Below are positions 8,800 through 17,439 of a stretch of 64,000 nt of DNA, piece after piece; the first letter of the stretch is position 1; the number at the start of each line of letters is the position of its first letter. Source of the stretch: Pseudomonadota bacterium (GTDB lineage: Bacteria; Pseudomonadota; Gammaproteobacteria; Steroidobacterales; Steroidobacteraceae); the NCBI GenBank assembly GCA_021826035.1, contig JAKBBE010000006.1, positions 1-64,000 of the forward strand, given 5' to 3'. Made by a program: the position numbers and the translations under genes. The notes below the pieces were generated by a model. The model ran no database searches. It had not been told where the DNA came from and saw only the letters and a list, made by a program, of their open reading frames with translations.

Positions 8800-11751
8800 G
8801 TGAAAGTGATCGAACGAACTACCGTACGCTCGACCCAGACGAGGGGCGCTCAGCACGTCGGGCTCGTACTGGGGCTGATGGCGATTTCCACGCCGTTCTG
8901 TGCCGCCCGCGCAGCCGAGGCGCAAGCCGCTCATCCGCTGCTCGCCAGGAATTCGGCGCAGCGCGCTGCCGACGCGCATGCCTCGCGCGGTGCCACCGCG
9001 CAGACGCTGCACGAGGTGATCGTCACCGGACTGCGTGCGAGCTTCGTGCAGTCGATGCAGCTGAAGGAAAATGCCAATCAGGTGCTCGACGCGATCAGCG
9101 CGCAGGACATCGGCCAGTTCCCCGATTCTGATGTGGCCGAATCGCTCTCGCGCCTGCCAGGCGTAGCGATTGATCGCGATGGCACCGGTGCCGGCAACAA
9201 GATCACGGTGCGCGGATTCGGACCGGCCTTCAACGTCGTGCTGGTCGACGGGCAACAGCTGCCGACCCAGAGCGGAGGACGCGAATTCAATTTCGACTCT
9301 CTGCCGTCCGATTTCATCACCAAGGCGGTCGTCTACAAGACCAGCGAGGCGTGGCAGCCAGACGGCGCCATCGGTGGACTGGTCGAATTGCACACGGCGC
9401 TGCCCTTCGACTTCAACGGACCGAAGGCGATCGCCAAGCTCAGTGCGAATATGGGCTCGCAGAACACCAAGGTGGAACCCGCCGGCTTCCTTCTGCTGAG
9501 CAATACCTTCGATCACAAGAAATTCGGGGCCCTCGTTTCGATCGGCGAGCAGGAACAGGCCACCACTGCGTACCAAATGGACTCTGGCGGTTGGTGGCAG
9601 ATGCCGGTCAACGTGCCGGGAGCGCCGACCGCCGTATGGCAGAATTCGAGCGGTCAGACCGGGCTTCCGACCAGCGTTCTGATGCCAGATACGGTGCAGA
9701 TTCAGAACAATTCCTACAACGTCAAACGGCTCAATCTGACTGCCGCACTGCAGTGGCACGTCACCTCGAACATTACGGCGACTCTGGATGGGCTATACAA
9801 TAAGTTCACTCAGACGAACTTCGATCAGAATCTCGGTCTGTACGTCGACGGAAATCCGATCAGCAATGGCGTGGTCGTGCGTCCGGACGGCGTGGTACAG
9901 AATTTCACCGTCGCATCTCATGCCGATTTGATTGAAAGCACGCAGGCCGATCAGATCAGCCCGCAGTACATGCGTTCGCTGCGTTTCAAGCTCCAGGGCC
10001 GGTCTTTGCACGGCAAGCTGCTGTGGAACCTTGAGGCGTCGGATGCGAGCAACAGCGCGAGCGACTATACGAACCCGTCGCAGTTTACGGTAGCCGGCTA
10101 TCCGATCCCGGTGACCTATACGAGCAACAACGGTCTGGGCGTTCCCACCCTGGCGACACCGAGTGCTCTGACGAACATCAGTCTGCCCATGGCGCACTAC
10201 ATTGCCATTCAGGGGAATTTCAACGACAACAAGATTCGGCAGTTCACCACCGATGAGACGTGGATTAATCCGCACGCCTGGGCGCCGCTGACGGATGTCC
10301 GATTCGGGGCGTACTGGCAGCGCAACAGTTTCTACACGTTCAGCTCCTATAATGCCGGGGACGTCTGTGCCTACTGCGGCTATCGAGCGCAGTTGCCGAG
10401 CTACTTGTTCACCCCGACCAGCATTCCGAGCGGATTCGTTGGTCCATATTCCGGATCCTTCCCGACCACCTGGCTGACGTACAATCCGGCCCAGTACCTC
10501 GCGTTCCTCGACAGTTCGGCTGCGTTCGCGGAACAGGACGCGGCGGCGGGGCTTGCGCCCGGAACGACTCAGGCGGCGGTGCAGGGATCCGGTGGCTATA
10601 CGCCGCAAACCCTCGGCCAGTCCTTACAGTCGCTCGCAACCGTCGTGGAGAAGACGACCGCGGCGTATGTCCAGGGCGACTTCAACGGTCACGTCTTCGG
10701 ATTGTCATGGGGTGGAAATCTTGGAGTGCGTTTCGTGCACACCCAGGACTCGTCAGTAGGATATGGACAAGTCCTTCAGGACATCACTCCGATCCCGAAT
10801 GACCCGACGGGCGACTACGCGATTTATGCAAACAGCGGTGCGACGCTCGCGGTTGCCCGTAATCACAGCTACAACTACGTTCTGCCGAGTTTGAACGTTC
10901 GGCTGAATCTGCCTCGCCACGTGGTGCTGCGCGCCGCGGTATCGAAGAGTCTGGCGCGGCCGGAGCCGAGCATGCTCTCGCCCGTGATCAACTACGGTGG
11001 CGGCATTCTGGCGCCGACCGATCTGGCGGCATCGGGGGGAAATCCGGACCTGAAGCCGTATACCTCGATGAACTACGACTTTGGCGCAGAGTGGTATTAC
11101 AGCCACAGCGGCTACGTCGCCGTCGATGGCTTCGTGAAGGATCTGTCGAATTTCATCGAGTACCAGCAGTCGAACCTGCAGGTGCCGATCACCAATTCGC
11201 AGCACTTGGCGCAGTTTCCCAATAATGTCGCGACATTCGCCTTCACCGGCCCGACGAACGTCGGTACTGCGAACGTGCGAGGTGTGGAGATTTCTGCGCA
11301 GCACATGTTTACGTATCTGCCAGCGCCGTTTGATGGACTTGGGGTCAATGCGAACGCAACGATTCTCTCGACCAACGCCGGGATCAATTCCTCTGGCACG
11401 TCGGCCACGGGTACGCAGGCGTTCGGTTTGACCGGGCTCGGCGACTATCAGAACGTGACGCTGATCTATCAGAAATATGGCATCGGAATCCGCCTGGCCT
11501 ACAGTCACCGAAACGCGTACATCTATCAGATCGGCGACGGCTACAATCTGCTGGCTCCGGTGTACATCAAAGGCTATGGAGAGCTCGACGGGCAGATCAG
11601 CTATCGCATCAGTCGTCACATTATCGTGGCTCTCTCGGGCACCAACCTCACCAAGTCGGTGTTGCAGGAGTACGATACCCGCACGGATCAATTCCTGAGC
11701 CTGTTGAATTACGGCTCGCGGTACGAACTGAGCGTTCGAGCCGCCTTCTGA
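8800..11751 (+). CDS. TonB-dependent outer-membrane receptor, probable amino-sugar/glycan importer
   Basis: A 983-residue outer-membrane receptor. An N-terminal signal region (hydrophobic stretch ending in FCAARAAEA) is followed by the plug domain: LHEVIVTGLRAS, DAISAQDIGQFPDSDVAESLSR (in part), LPGVAIDRDGTGAGNKITVRG and VLVDGQQLP. The rest is a large 22-strand-type barrel ending in the classical terminal Phe (ELSVRAAF). It belongs to the carbohydrate-associated TonB receptors common in Xanthomonadales-like bacteria. It would carry GalNAc or GalNAc-containing oligosaccharides across the outer membrane using TonB/ExbBD energy. The GTG at 8800 was chosen because GGGGAG lies 7 bases upstream. 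The frame extends 15 bases further upstream, but this would place the Shine-Dalgarno inside the gene. A strong terminator follows the stop. Confidence 0.9.
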   Translation: MKVIERTTVRSTQTRGAQHVGLVLGLMAISTPFCAARAAEAQAAHPLLARNSAQRAADAHASRGATAQTLHEVIVTGLRASFVQSMQLKENANQVLDAISAQDIGQFPDSDVAESLSRLPGVAIDRDGTGAGNKITVRGFGPAFNVVLVDGQQLPTQSGGREFNFDSLPSDFITKAVVYKTSEAWQPDGAIGGLVELHTALPFDFNGPKAIAKLSANMGSQNTKVEPAGFLLLSNTFDHKKFGALVSIGEQEQATTAYQMDSGGWWQMPVNVPGAPTAVWQNSSGQTGLPTSVLMPDTVQIQNNSYNVKRLNLTAALQWHVTSNITATLDGLYNKFTQTNFDQNLGLYVDGNPISNGVVVRPDGVVQNFTVASHADLIESTQADQISPQYMRSLRFKLQGRSLHGKLLWNLEASDASNSASDYTNPSQFTVAGYPIPVTYTSNNGLGVPTLATPSALTNISLPMAHYIAIQGNFNDNKIRQFTTDETWINPHAWAPLTDVRFGAYWQRNSFYTFSSYNAGDVCAYCGYRAQLPSYLFTPTSIPSGFVGPYSGSFPTTWLTYNPAQYLAFLDSSAAFAEQDAAAGLAPGTTQAAVQGSGGYTPQTLGQSLQSLATVVEKTTAAYVQGDFNGHVFGLSWGGNLGVRFVHTQDSSVGYGQVLQDITPIPNDPTGDYAIYANSGATLAVARNHSYNYVLPSLNVRLNLPRHVVLRAAVSKSLARPEPSMLSPVINYGGGILAPTDLAASGGNPDLKPYTSMNYDFGAEWYYSHSGYVAVDGFVKDLSNFIEYQQSNLQVPITNSQHLAQFPNNVATFAFTGPTNVGTANVRGVEISAQHMFTYLPAPFDGLGVNANATILSTNAGINSSGTSATGTQAFGLTGLGDYQNVTLIYQKYGIGIRLAYSHRNAYIYQIGDGYNLLAPVYIKGYGELDGQISYRISRHIIVALSGTNLTKSVLQEYDTRTDQFLSLLNYGSRYELSVRAAF

Positions 11752-11769
11752 GGAAGCGGGTACCTGAAG

Positions 11770-11803
11770 GGGCGGCGGTGGTTGTCACCGCCGCCCTTTT
11801 TTT
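11770..11803 (+). terminator. Strong Rho-independent terminator after the receptor gene
   Basis: A perfect 11-bp stem (GGGCGGCGGTG at 11770-11780 with CACCGCCGCCC at 11786-11796) closes a 5-base loop and is followed by seven T residues. It lies 18 bases after the receptor stop and separates this locus from the leftward ABC operon. Confidence 0.93.
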
Positions 11804-12009
11804 AATTTGAGCTCGGATTGAGATGCTCTGTGGGGTGCGATGTGTCCCGGACGAGCCTATGGTGCCGCGAATAGTCGCAGGATCATTTCGGGGATGACCG
11901 AGGGCGCACCGACGGTTGTCGCCTCGAGCGGCCAGTTCCTCCGGCGAAGCGGGAGTGGTTGCGGGTTGACCGCACGGTTCCTCTCGGCACTAGGCCAAAT
12001 GTCGGGGTG

Positions 12010-13320
12010 TCAGTGAATGGCGTGGATCTCCATTCTGCGCACACCGTCTGCCATTCTCACTTCGTGCAGCGTCATGCGGCAGCTGACCGCGAGCAGGACG
12101 ATGGCGGAGATCCATGCAAGTGCTGGAAACCAGATGAATTCGGGGGCGAGTGGTTGAACGGCGATGAGAATGCTCAAATAGGAGACTGCGATGACGGGGG
12201 CAAGGTAATGTGCCATCCAGGCCGGTTCGCGGGCGCGACGCATGTTCATGCGCGCGAGCGCATTGGCCATTCCTACCAGCGCGACGGTTCCTGCCGGTAT
12301 CCAACCGGGTATCGGGATTACCGCGCGTGGCGCGAGTCGGCCGAGCGCCCAGGCTGCGCTGAGGGTGGTGAGCAAGGGGATCAGCTGCATTCCTTGAATG
12401 AATAGCGTCGCGCGGCGTGCCGTCAGCGGCAGGCAACGCCACATCCACAGTGAACGTGTCCATCGCTGGGCGGCGAGGGTGGACCAGATCGAAAGGGCGA
12501 TCAGATAAGGCCAGAGCAGTAACTGCGCGGCGTGGGGATACAGTAGCCTCAGGAGAGCGCTTCCACTCAACCCGACGCCGAGCATCCACGCGGTGTGACT
12601 TTGCACGGATGAAATGAGTGGGCCCCGGTCAGGGGCATTGGCCCTAGAGGCATTCGCAGTATTGCGAGCGCGGGCGCCGTCGGCGTTCGGTGCCTCCGCG
12701 GGCAGATCGTGTCCGCGGTGGGCTCGCAACAGCGAAAACAGCAGCAGTGCCCAGCCGATGGAAATGATGACGGTGGAAACAACGCGTGCCTGGGGATGCA
12801 GTGGGTAGCCGTATCCGGCGAATAGGACAGGAATGCCCCAGGTCAATAGGAGCATCAGTGCGCGCCGAGGACTCGCATCGAGCGGCATTCGCAAAGGGAG
12901 CCAGGCGAGATAGCCGAATGCCGACCAAATCCCGGCGAGCTGCAGGAGGAGCGATGAGGGCGCGGGCACGGACCAAAGGGAGCTGCGGTTGCTCAGGTCC
13001 GCGAGCAGCAGTGCGCCGCTCAAAGCGATTCCGGGCAGGAGCACCGCGGCGCACCAGCGGGCAAGCGTGATTTCGCGTCGCGAGGTCGGCAGAATCTGCC
13101 AGACCATTTCGCGCGCCGGCGCCGTCTGCGCTCCGGCAACGGCGAGCAGCAATACTCCGGGGAGAAATTCGCGGGAAGTGCCGACGGCCCAGGTCGCGGT
13201 TGTGATCAGAAATTGGACGGCCGCGGCGGCCAAGAGCCAGACGCCTGCAGAACCGCGCAGATGTTGACGCAGGAGGCGGGCGACGTTACCGGCCATGAGA
13301 ACTCTCACCGTGGTCGCCAT
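12010..13320 (-). CDS. ABC transporter permease-like membrane protein
   Basis: A 436-residue, very hydrophobic protein with roughly ten predicted membrane helices, for example GVWLLAAAAVQFLITTATW near the N-terminus and ISAIVLLAVSCRM near the end. I recognise no specific family motif. It is the last gene of a GntR-ATPase-permease operon, and its start overlaps the ATPase stop by 16 bases. This three-gene plan matches the YtrABC-type exporters or efflux systems of the GntR/YtrA family, in which the permease is poorly conserved. A start at 13296 (MAGNVARLL) is an alternative. The substrate is unknown. Antimicrobial or envelope-stress export is the usual role of such operons, but nothing here proves it. 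Confidence 0.75.
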   Translation of the reverse strand: MATTVRVLMAGNVARLLRQHLRGSAGVWLLAAAAVQFLITTATWAVGTSREFLPGVLLLAVAGAQTAPAREMVWQILPTSRREITLARWCAAVLLPGIALSGALLLADLSNRSSLWSVPAPSSLLLQLAGIWSAFGYLAWLPLRMPLDASPRRALMLLLTWGIPVLFAGYGYPLHPQARVVSTVIISIGWALLLFSLLRAHRGHDLPAEAPNADGARARNTANASRANAPDRGPLISSVQSHTAWMLGVGLSGSALLRLLYPHAAQLLLWPYLIALSIWSTLAAQRWTRSLWMWRCLPLTARRATLFIQGMQLIPLLTTLSAAWALGRLAPRAVIPIPGWIPAGTVALVGMANALARMNMRRAREPAWMAHYLAPVIAVSYLSILIAVQPLAPEFIWFPALAWISAIVLLAVSCRMTLHEVRMADGVRRMEIHAIH

Positions 13321-14210
13321 GGACGGCGGGCGTCGTCCGCTCGAATCAACGTCAGGAAAAGTTCCTCGAGACTCATGGGGGTGCTGGAAATGATGTCCAG
13401 ACCGCGCTCGAGCAGCATCTGCGGCGTTGTGACACGCAGATCGAGGAGCAGCCGCTCGCGACCTTCGCCCCGTTCGAGCACGGTGGTGCCTTGAATGACG
13501 GCCGCCTGTGACTCGCGGGCGGCGAGTTCGACCCAGCGGTAGCGTTCGAGCAATTCGTCAATCGGACTTGCGGTGAGCAGTGTGCCGTGATTGAGCAATG
13601 CGACGTGGTCGGCGATGCGCTCGACGTCCGAGAGTTGGTGCGAGGAGATCAGGACGGTACGCGATTCGTTCTCCATGAATCTCAGTAATTCGATGAAAAT
13701 CACGCGTTTGGAGACGGGGTCGAGCCCGATCGTCGGCTCATCGAGGATCAGCAGTTCGCATTCGCGCGACAGCGCCATGATGAGGGCAAGCTTGGTGCGC
13801 TGTCCGAACGACAGCTCGGCGACGCGCTGGGTCCGGTGGATATCGAGGAGCATCTGTAGCCGCTCGGTTCGCGATTGCACCCAGTCCGGATAGAAGCTGC
13901 GCACGAAGTCGATTGCTCTGCCGACGGTCCGCCACGCGGAGTAATCGAGTTCGGGGCTCACGAAGCCGATGCGCTGCTTGATGGCGGCGTCCTGTGCCGG
14001 GAAGGGAAGCCCGAGCAATTCGATGGTGCCCATCTCTGGGCGTTTTGCGCCCATCAGCAGGTTCAGAGTGGTGCTCTTGCCGGCCCCGTTGGGACCGATC
14101 AGGGCGTAGATCGAGCCCCGGGGAACGGAGAGGTTGAGCGGTCCGAGTGAAAACTCCCGGCCGAACCGGGTGCAGACGTGTTTCAGGTCGACCGCCGTAC
14201 TCATCATCAT
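13305..14210 (-). CDS. ABC transporter ATP-binding protein (YtrB/CcmA-like)
   Basis: A 301-residue cytoplasmic ATPase with all nucleotide-binding motifs: Walker A GPNGAGKST (about residues 38-46), Q-loop region, the signature as LSFGQ (a variant of LSGGQ), Walker B LLILDEPTIG and the H-loop SSHQ. A C-terminal extension of about 90 residues (TSPIDELLERYRW-like onward) resembles those of drug-export or antimicrobial-peptide ABC proteins. It should energise the adjacent permease. Its start (three consecutive ATG codons at 14210) overlaps the GntR stop by 4 bases, and its end overlaps the permease, so the three genes are one leftward transcript. Confidence 0.92.
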   Translation of the reverse strand: MMMSTAVDLKHVCTRFGREFSLGPLNLSVPRGSIYALIGPNGAGKSTTLNLLMGAKRPEMGTIELLGLPFPAQDAAIKQRIGFVSPELDYSAWRTVGRAIDFVRSFYPDWVQSRTERLQMLLDIHRTQRVAELSFGQRTKLALIMALSRECELLILDEPTIGLDPVSKRVIFIELLRFMENESRTVLISSHQLSDVERIADHVALLNHGTLLTASPIDELLERYRWVELAARESQAAVIQGTTVLERGEGRERLLLDLRVTTPQMLLERGLDIISSTPMSLEELFLTLIRADDARRPWRPR

Positions 14211-14635
14211 TCTCCCGATGTTTGATCCGCAGGCTGCGGGGACCCCGCGAGCTCTCGCTCCAGGATGTCCAGGAGCTCGCGATCTTTAAGTCCGGCGTCG
14301 CGACCGGCCCGAACTGCGCTGCGCAGTGCGTGGACGGCGGCGATTCGCCGATCGCCGCGGGATCGGCGTTCGCCGTCCGGGGCGACAAAGGTCCCGAGGC
14401 CCTGGTGCCGCAGGATGATCCCGTCGCGTTCAAGTTCCTCATACGCCCGTTTGACGGTAATCAGGCTCACCGCCAGCTGCGCCGCGAATGTTCGAAACGA
14501 AGGCATCGGACTTCCGGGGGGCATGCGTCCACTGGCGACTTCGCGCCGGATCGCCTCGACGATCTGCTGATACAGCGGGGCGGAACCGCCCGTGGAAAGG
14601 GGCGGGAGACGCAGGGTTGAGGTCTCTTCCGGCAC
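14207..14635 (-). CDS. GntR family (YtrA subfamily) transcriptional regulator
   Basis: A 142-residue short GntR protein. The winged helix is textbook: PLYQQIVEAIRREVASGRMPPGSPMPSFRTFAAQLAVS, then TVKRAYEELERDGII and RHQGLGTFV (quoted in pieces). The effector part is only about 60 helical residues, as in the YtrA group that controls neighbouring ABC transporter genes. It is first in the leftward operon and probably represses it through the perfect palindrome at 14642-14660. The best start is a GTG at 14635, only 6 bases from that palindrome. No ribosome-binding site fits between them, so translation may begin at or near the mRNA 5' end. Confidence 0.92.
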   Translation of the reverse strand: MPEETSTLRLPPLSTGGSAPLYQQIVEAIRREVASGRMPPGSPMPSFRTFAAQLAVSLITVKRAYEELERDGIILRHQGLGTFVAPDGERRSRGDRRIAAVHALRSAVRAGRDAGLKDRELLDILERELAGSPQPADQTSGE

Positions 14636-14641
14636 CGCAAC

Positions 14642-14660
14642 TGTATATAGTAAATATACA
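14642..14660. promoter_or_regulatory. Perfect 7-5-7 palindrome, probable GntR operator and core promoter
   Basis: TGTATAT-AGTAA-ATATACA is an exact inverted repeat immediately before the GntR start codon, in otherwise GC-rich DNA. YtrA-type GntR repressors bind such AT-rich palindromes over their own promoters. On the minus strand the palindrome also contains TATATT/TATACA-like -10 sequences. Confidence 0.75.
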
Positions 14661-15179
14661 CACTATGCAAGTGAGAGTGAGCGGCTTGAGCATCGAGGTC
14701 CGATGATGGGAGCCCACCGCACGATGCGCTGCGCCCGGGCGAGGTCTTCTGAGCGCGGACGGCGAAGTGATCTTTGCCGCACTGATCACGGTATCGGGGC
14801 CGACTGCAGGGAGATCTTCCGCTCCCATCGCCGGCGCCAAACGGATGTGCGAGTGACGACGTCAGACGGTTCGGGATAGGACCGATCCTCTGCGCCAGTG
14901 ATGACATGAATCGCCTGCTTTGGCTGCTACGGAGCGGCCGCTGGCGGACGTACCGTCATCCGCTCCGATCCTGACAATCCGGCGGCCGCGATCGCATCTC
15001 GTTGATCTTCACACCGCGACGGCGATAATGATCTTAGGTCGCGGCGCCGCACCGCGTGGTGAGTGCGTGGAGTGTCCCTGATTGGGGGGCGAACTCAGAT
15101 GCGGAGCTGCGCCGGGTGAATCCTGCGGCGGTTCGAGGCTGACGGTCCGGCTCTACTGCGGTGCGGAGGAGATTCAACG
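14661..15179. other. Intergenic region, nothing recognisable
   Basis: About 520 bases between the divergent GntR operon and the next rightward gene. Several open frames occur on both strands but none has a Shine-Dalgarno or protein-like composition. No hairpin terminator or RNA gene was seen. Confidence 0.5.
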
Positions 15180-15800
15180 ATGGCGCGGGTTGCTGTACTG
15201 GGCATTACGGGTCGCGTGGGGTCACGCATCGGCGCGGAATTGCTGCGGCGCAAACATCTGGTCAGCGGGTTTGCGCGCTCGGTTACCGGGGTGGTTCGAA
15301 CGACGGGATTGACGCTTGCAGCGCTGAACGGTACTGATACCGAGCGGTTGGCAGCAGCACTTCGCGGGCACGACGCGTTCGTGAGCGCAACCCGATTCGT
15401 GGACGGTATTGGTGCGCGGGAACTGATTGCGGCGGCGCACCAGAGCGGCGTGATGCGCGTGCTCGTGGTCGGCGGTGCCGGCAGTCTGCGCAACGGACCG
15501 GGCGGTCAGACGCTGGTCGATGCGCCGGATTTTCCGCTGGCCTACCGGTCCGAGGCGCTCGCGGGTCGGGCGTTTCTCGAGGTGTTGCGAGGCGAGCAGG
15601 GTCTCGAGTGGACCTTTCTCTCCCCGTCGGCGGAATTCGCCCCCGGGGCGCGCACCGGGCACTTCCGTCTGGGGGGCGAGGAATTGCTGGTGGATCCGCA
15701 GGGCCACAGCCGAATTTCGATGGAGGATTTTGCGGTCGCCCTGGTCGACGAAATCGAAAATCCGGCCCACGTGCGGCAGCGATTCACCGTCGGGTATTGA
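15180..15800 (+). CDS. NAD(P)-binding oxidoreductase (NmrA/YwnB-like atypical SDR)
   Basis: A 206-residue Rossmann-fold protein. The N-terminal nucleotide loop is VAVLGITGRVGSRIGAELLR, a GxxGxxG variant. The segments RVLVVGGAGSLRNGPGG, DFPLAYRSEALAGRAFLEVL and WTFLSPSAEFAPGARTG follow the pattern of the small NAD-dependent epimerase/NmrA-like family (YwnB and relatives, about 205-215 residues). These are soluble and often LysR-controlled, with functions in quinone or redox sensing that are poorly defined. The start at 15180 has GGAGATTC just upstream (15167-15174). Its 3' end overlaps the convergent LysR pseudogene by 17 bases. A regulatory link to that LysR gene and to DoxX is possible. Confidence 0.82.
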   Translation: MARVAVLGITGRVGSRIGAELLRRKHLVSGFARSVTGVVRTTGLTLAALNGTDTERLAAALRGHDAFVSATRFVDGIGARELIAAAHQSGVMRVLVVGGAGSLRNGPGGQTLVDAPDFPLAYRSEALAGRAFLEVLRGEQGLEWTFLSPSAEFAPGARTGHFRLGGEELLVDPQGHSRISMEDFAVALVDEIENPAHVRQRFTVGY

Positions 15801-16769
15801 TGCGCGGACCGCGGGCACGGCGCGCGAGCGTAGCAGCGGGCGGCGGCTTTCGGTGGGGCCCGCCGGGTTCAGAGAGGCTCTCAGGGCGGCTCGAACCGAA
15901 GCGTTCGAGAAGAAAATCGATGAACGCCCGGACCCGCGCGGGCAGATGCTGGTGGCTCAGGTAGACCGCATACAGATCGAAGGCGGGCGCCTGCAGATCC
16001 TGCAGGAGCCGAAGCAGGCGGCCGTGGCGCAGATCTTCCTCGACGATGAACGTCGGTTGCAGGATGATCCCGCCGCCGGCGACGGCCAGACGCCGCAGCA
16101 GATCGCCATTAGTCGCATGGACTGCCGGACGCACCCGCACAGTGAGTTTCCGACCGGTCTCCTCCGTGAATGCCCATTCATCACCCGACCAGAGATACTT
16201 GTAACTGAGGACTTCATGGTCCGCGAGGTCAGCGGGCCGTTTCGGGGTGCCGTGCCGTTGCAGATACTCGGGCGAGGCGCACAAGACCATGTCAATCGGT
16301 GCAATTCGCCTGGCGATGAGCCGGCTCTCCAGAGTCGTGGCGATGCGCAGGGCGACGTCAAATCCTTCGTTGGTCAGGTCCACGACCCGGTCCGAGAGGT
16401 CAATATCCAGCTTCAGCTGCGGGTACCGAGCGCGAAACAGCGGCAATTCGTCGGCGAGGCGCAGCACGCCGAATGACAGTGGCGCGGAGAGTCTGAGCGT
16501 TCCGGTTGGGCGGGCCGTTCCCCTCGCTGCGCTCGACTCGGCCTCGGCGATCTGTTCGAGAATGGCTCGCGCGCGTACGCAGTACCCGCCTCGGTGAGCG
16601 ACAGGCGGCGCGTGGTCCGGTGGAGCAATCTCGCGCCGAGATGCTCCTCGAGGGCGCTGACCTGCCGGGTCACGGCTGCGTTGGACAGACCCAGCGCATC
16701 GGCCGCCTGCGCAAAACTCCCGGAGTCGACCACCTGGAGCAGGATTCTCATGCCGTATGCGATATCCAA
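15784..16769 (-). pseudogene. LysR family transcriptional regulator broken by a frameshift
   Basis: The N-terminal HTH (LQVVDSGSFAQAADALGLSN, then AAVTRQVSALEEHLGARLLHR) is encoded from 16769. The frame is lost after LTEAGTAY, near 16566-16578. The rest of the linker and the whole effector domain (AILEQIAEAESSAARGT, then LSAPLSFGVLRLADELPLF and onward) continue in another frame to 15784. Restoring one base in the GCGCGCG stretch rejoins them into a normal LysR protein of about 328 residues. Either it is a recent pseudogene or a sequencing error in a GC repeat. It is divergent from DoxX, which it presumably regulated. The start is TTG at 16769; ATG at 16751 is an alternative. Confidence 0.85.
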
Positions 16770-16963
16770 AGCGTCCCCAATTGATGCAAAAAACGCAATA
16801 ATGATTTGAGTTTAGCGCTATTTAATTGCGTGCGCAGAAATTATAGAGTGGCCGCGCCGTCGTGGTGATGCGCTGGGCGATGGCACGAGGTTCGGCGGAT
16901 ACGTCGCGCCCTCACGCACCGGCTCCTCCAGCGACGACCTCTGAAATCACGTGGGAGATCGAG

Positions 16964-17371
16964 ATGATCAAGACCAATACCGCTCCTTACGGCATCGCAC
17001 TGTTGCGTGTGAGCCTGGGCATTCTGTTCCTCGCACATGTCGCACTGAAGATTTTCGTCTTCACCGTACCCGGTTTCGTGGGCTACTTCGCCTCGCTCGG
17101 GCTGCCCGCCATCGCCGCGTATGGCGTGATTGCCCTGGAACTCGTCGGAGGGCTCGCACTGGTGCTCGGGATCTATGCCCCCTGGGTCGCGGTGCCGCTC
17201 GCGATCGAGATGTTCGGCACCATCGTCATGGTGCATGGCCACAACGGGTGGCTGTTCACGGACAAGGGCGGTGGCTGGGAATACCCGGCGTTCTGGACCA
17301 TCAGTTTGGTCGCGTTGACGCTGCTCGGTGACGGTGTGTTCGCACTGCGCCCGACGACTCGCACAGGCTGA
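16964..17371 (+). CDS. DoxX family membrane protein
   Basis: A 135-residue inner-membrane protein with four hydrophobic helices. The family signature is visible: GIALLRVSLGILFLAHVALK in helix 1, GYFASLGLPAIAAYG, ALELVGGLALVLGIY in helix 3 and VALTLLGDGVFAL in helix 4. Bacterial DoxX proteins are linked to quinone/thiol redox and detoxification, but most have no defined reaction. The ATG at 16964 was chosen because GGGAG lies about 6 bases upstream; an in-frame GTG at 16862 would add a non-hydrophobic 34-residue tail. It is divergent from the broken LysR gene, with about 190 bases of shared control region. Confidence 0.88.
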   Translation: MIKTNTAPYGIALLRVSLGILFLAHVALKIFVFTVPGFVGYFASLGLPAIAAYGVIALELVGGLALVLGIYAPWVAVPLAIEMFGTIVMVHGHNGWLFTDKGGGWEYPAFWTISLVALTLLGDGVFALRPTTRTG

Positions 17372-17439
17372 ACGGTCGGCCCGAGGGCAGCGCACCGGCA
17401 CGGCGCGAAAGCGCGACCGTGCCGGTGTCGCCGGTCAGG

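Noticed and set aside
16413..16769. Short stand-alone HTH protein
   Set aside because: It is the N-terminal piece of the frameshifted LysR gene; the tail after LTEAGTAY is out-of-frame noise.
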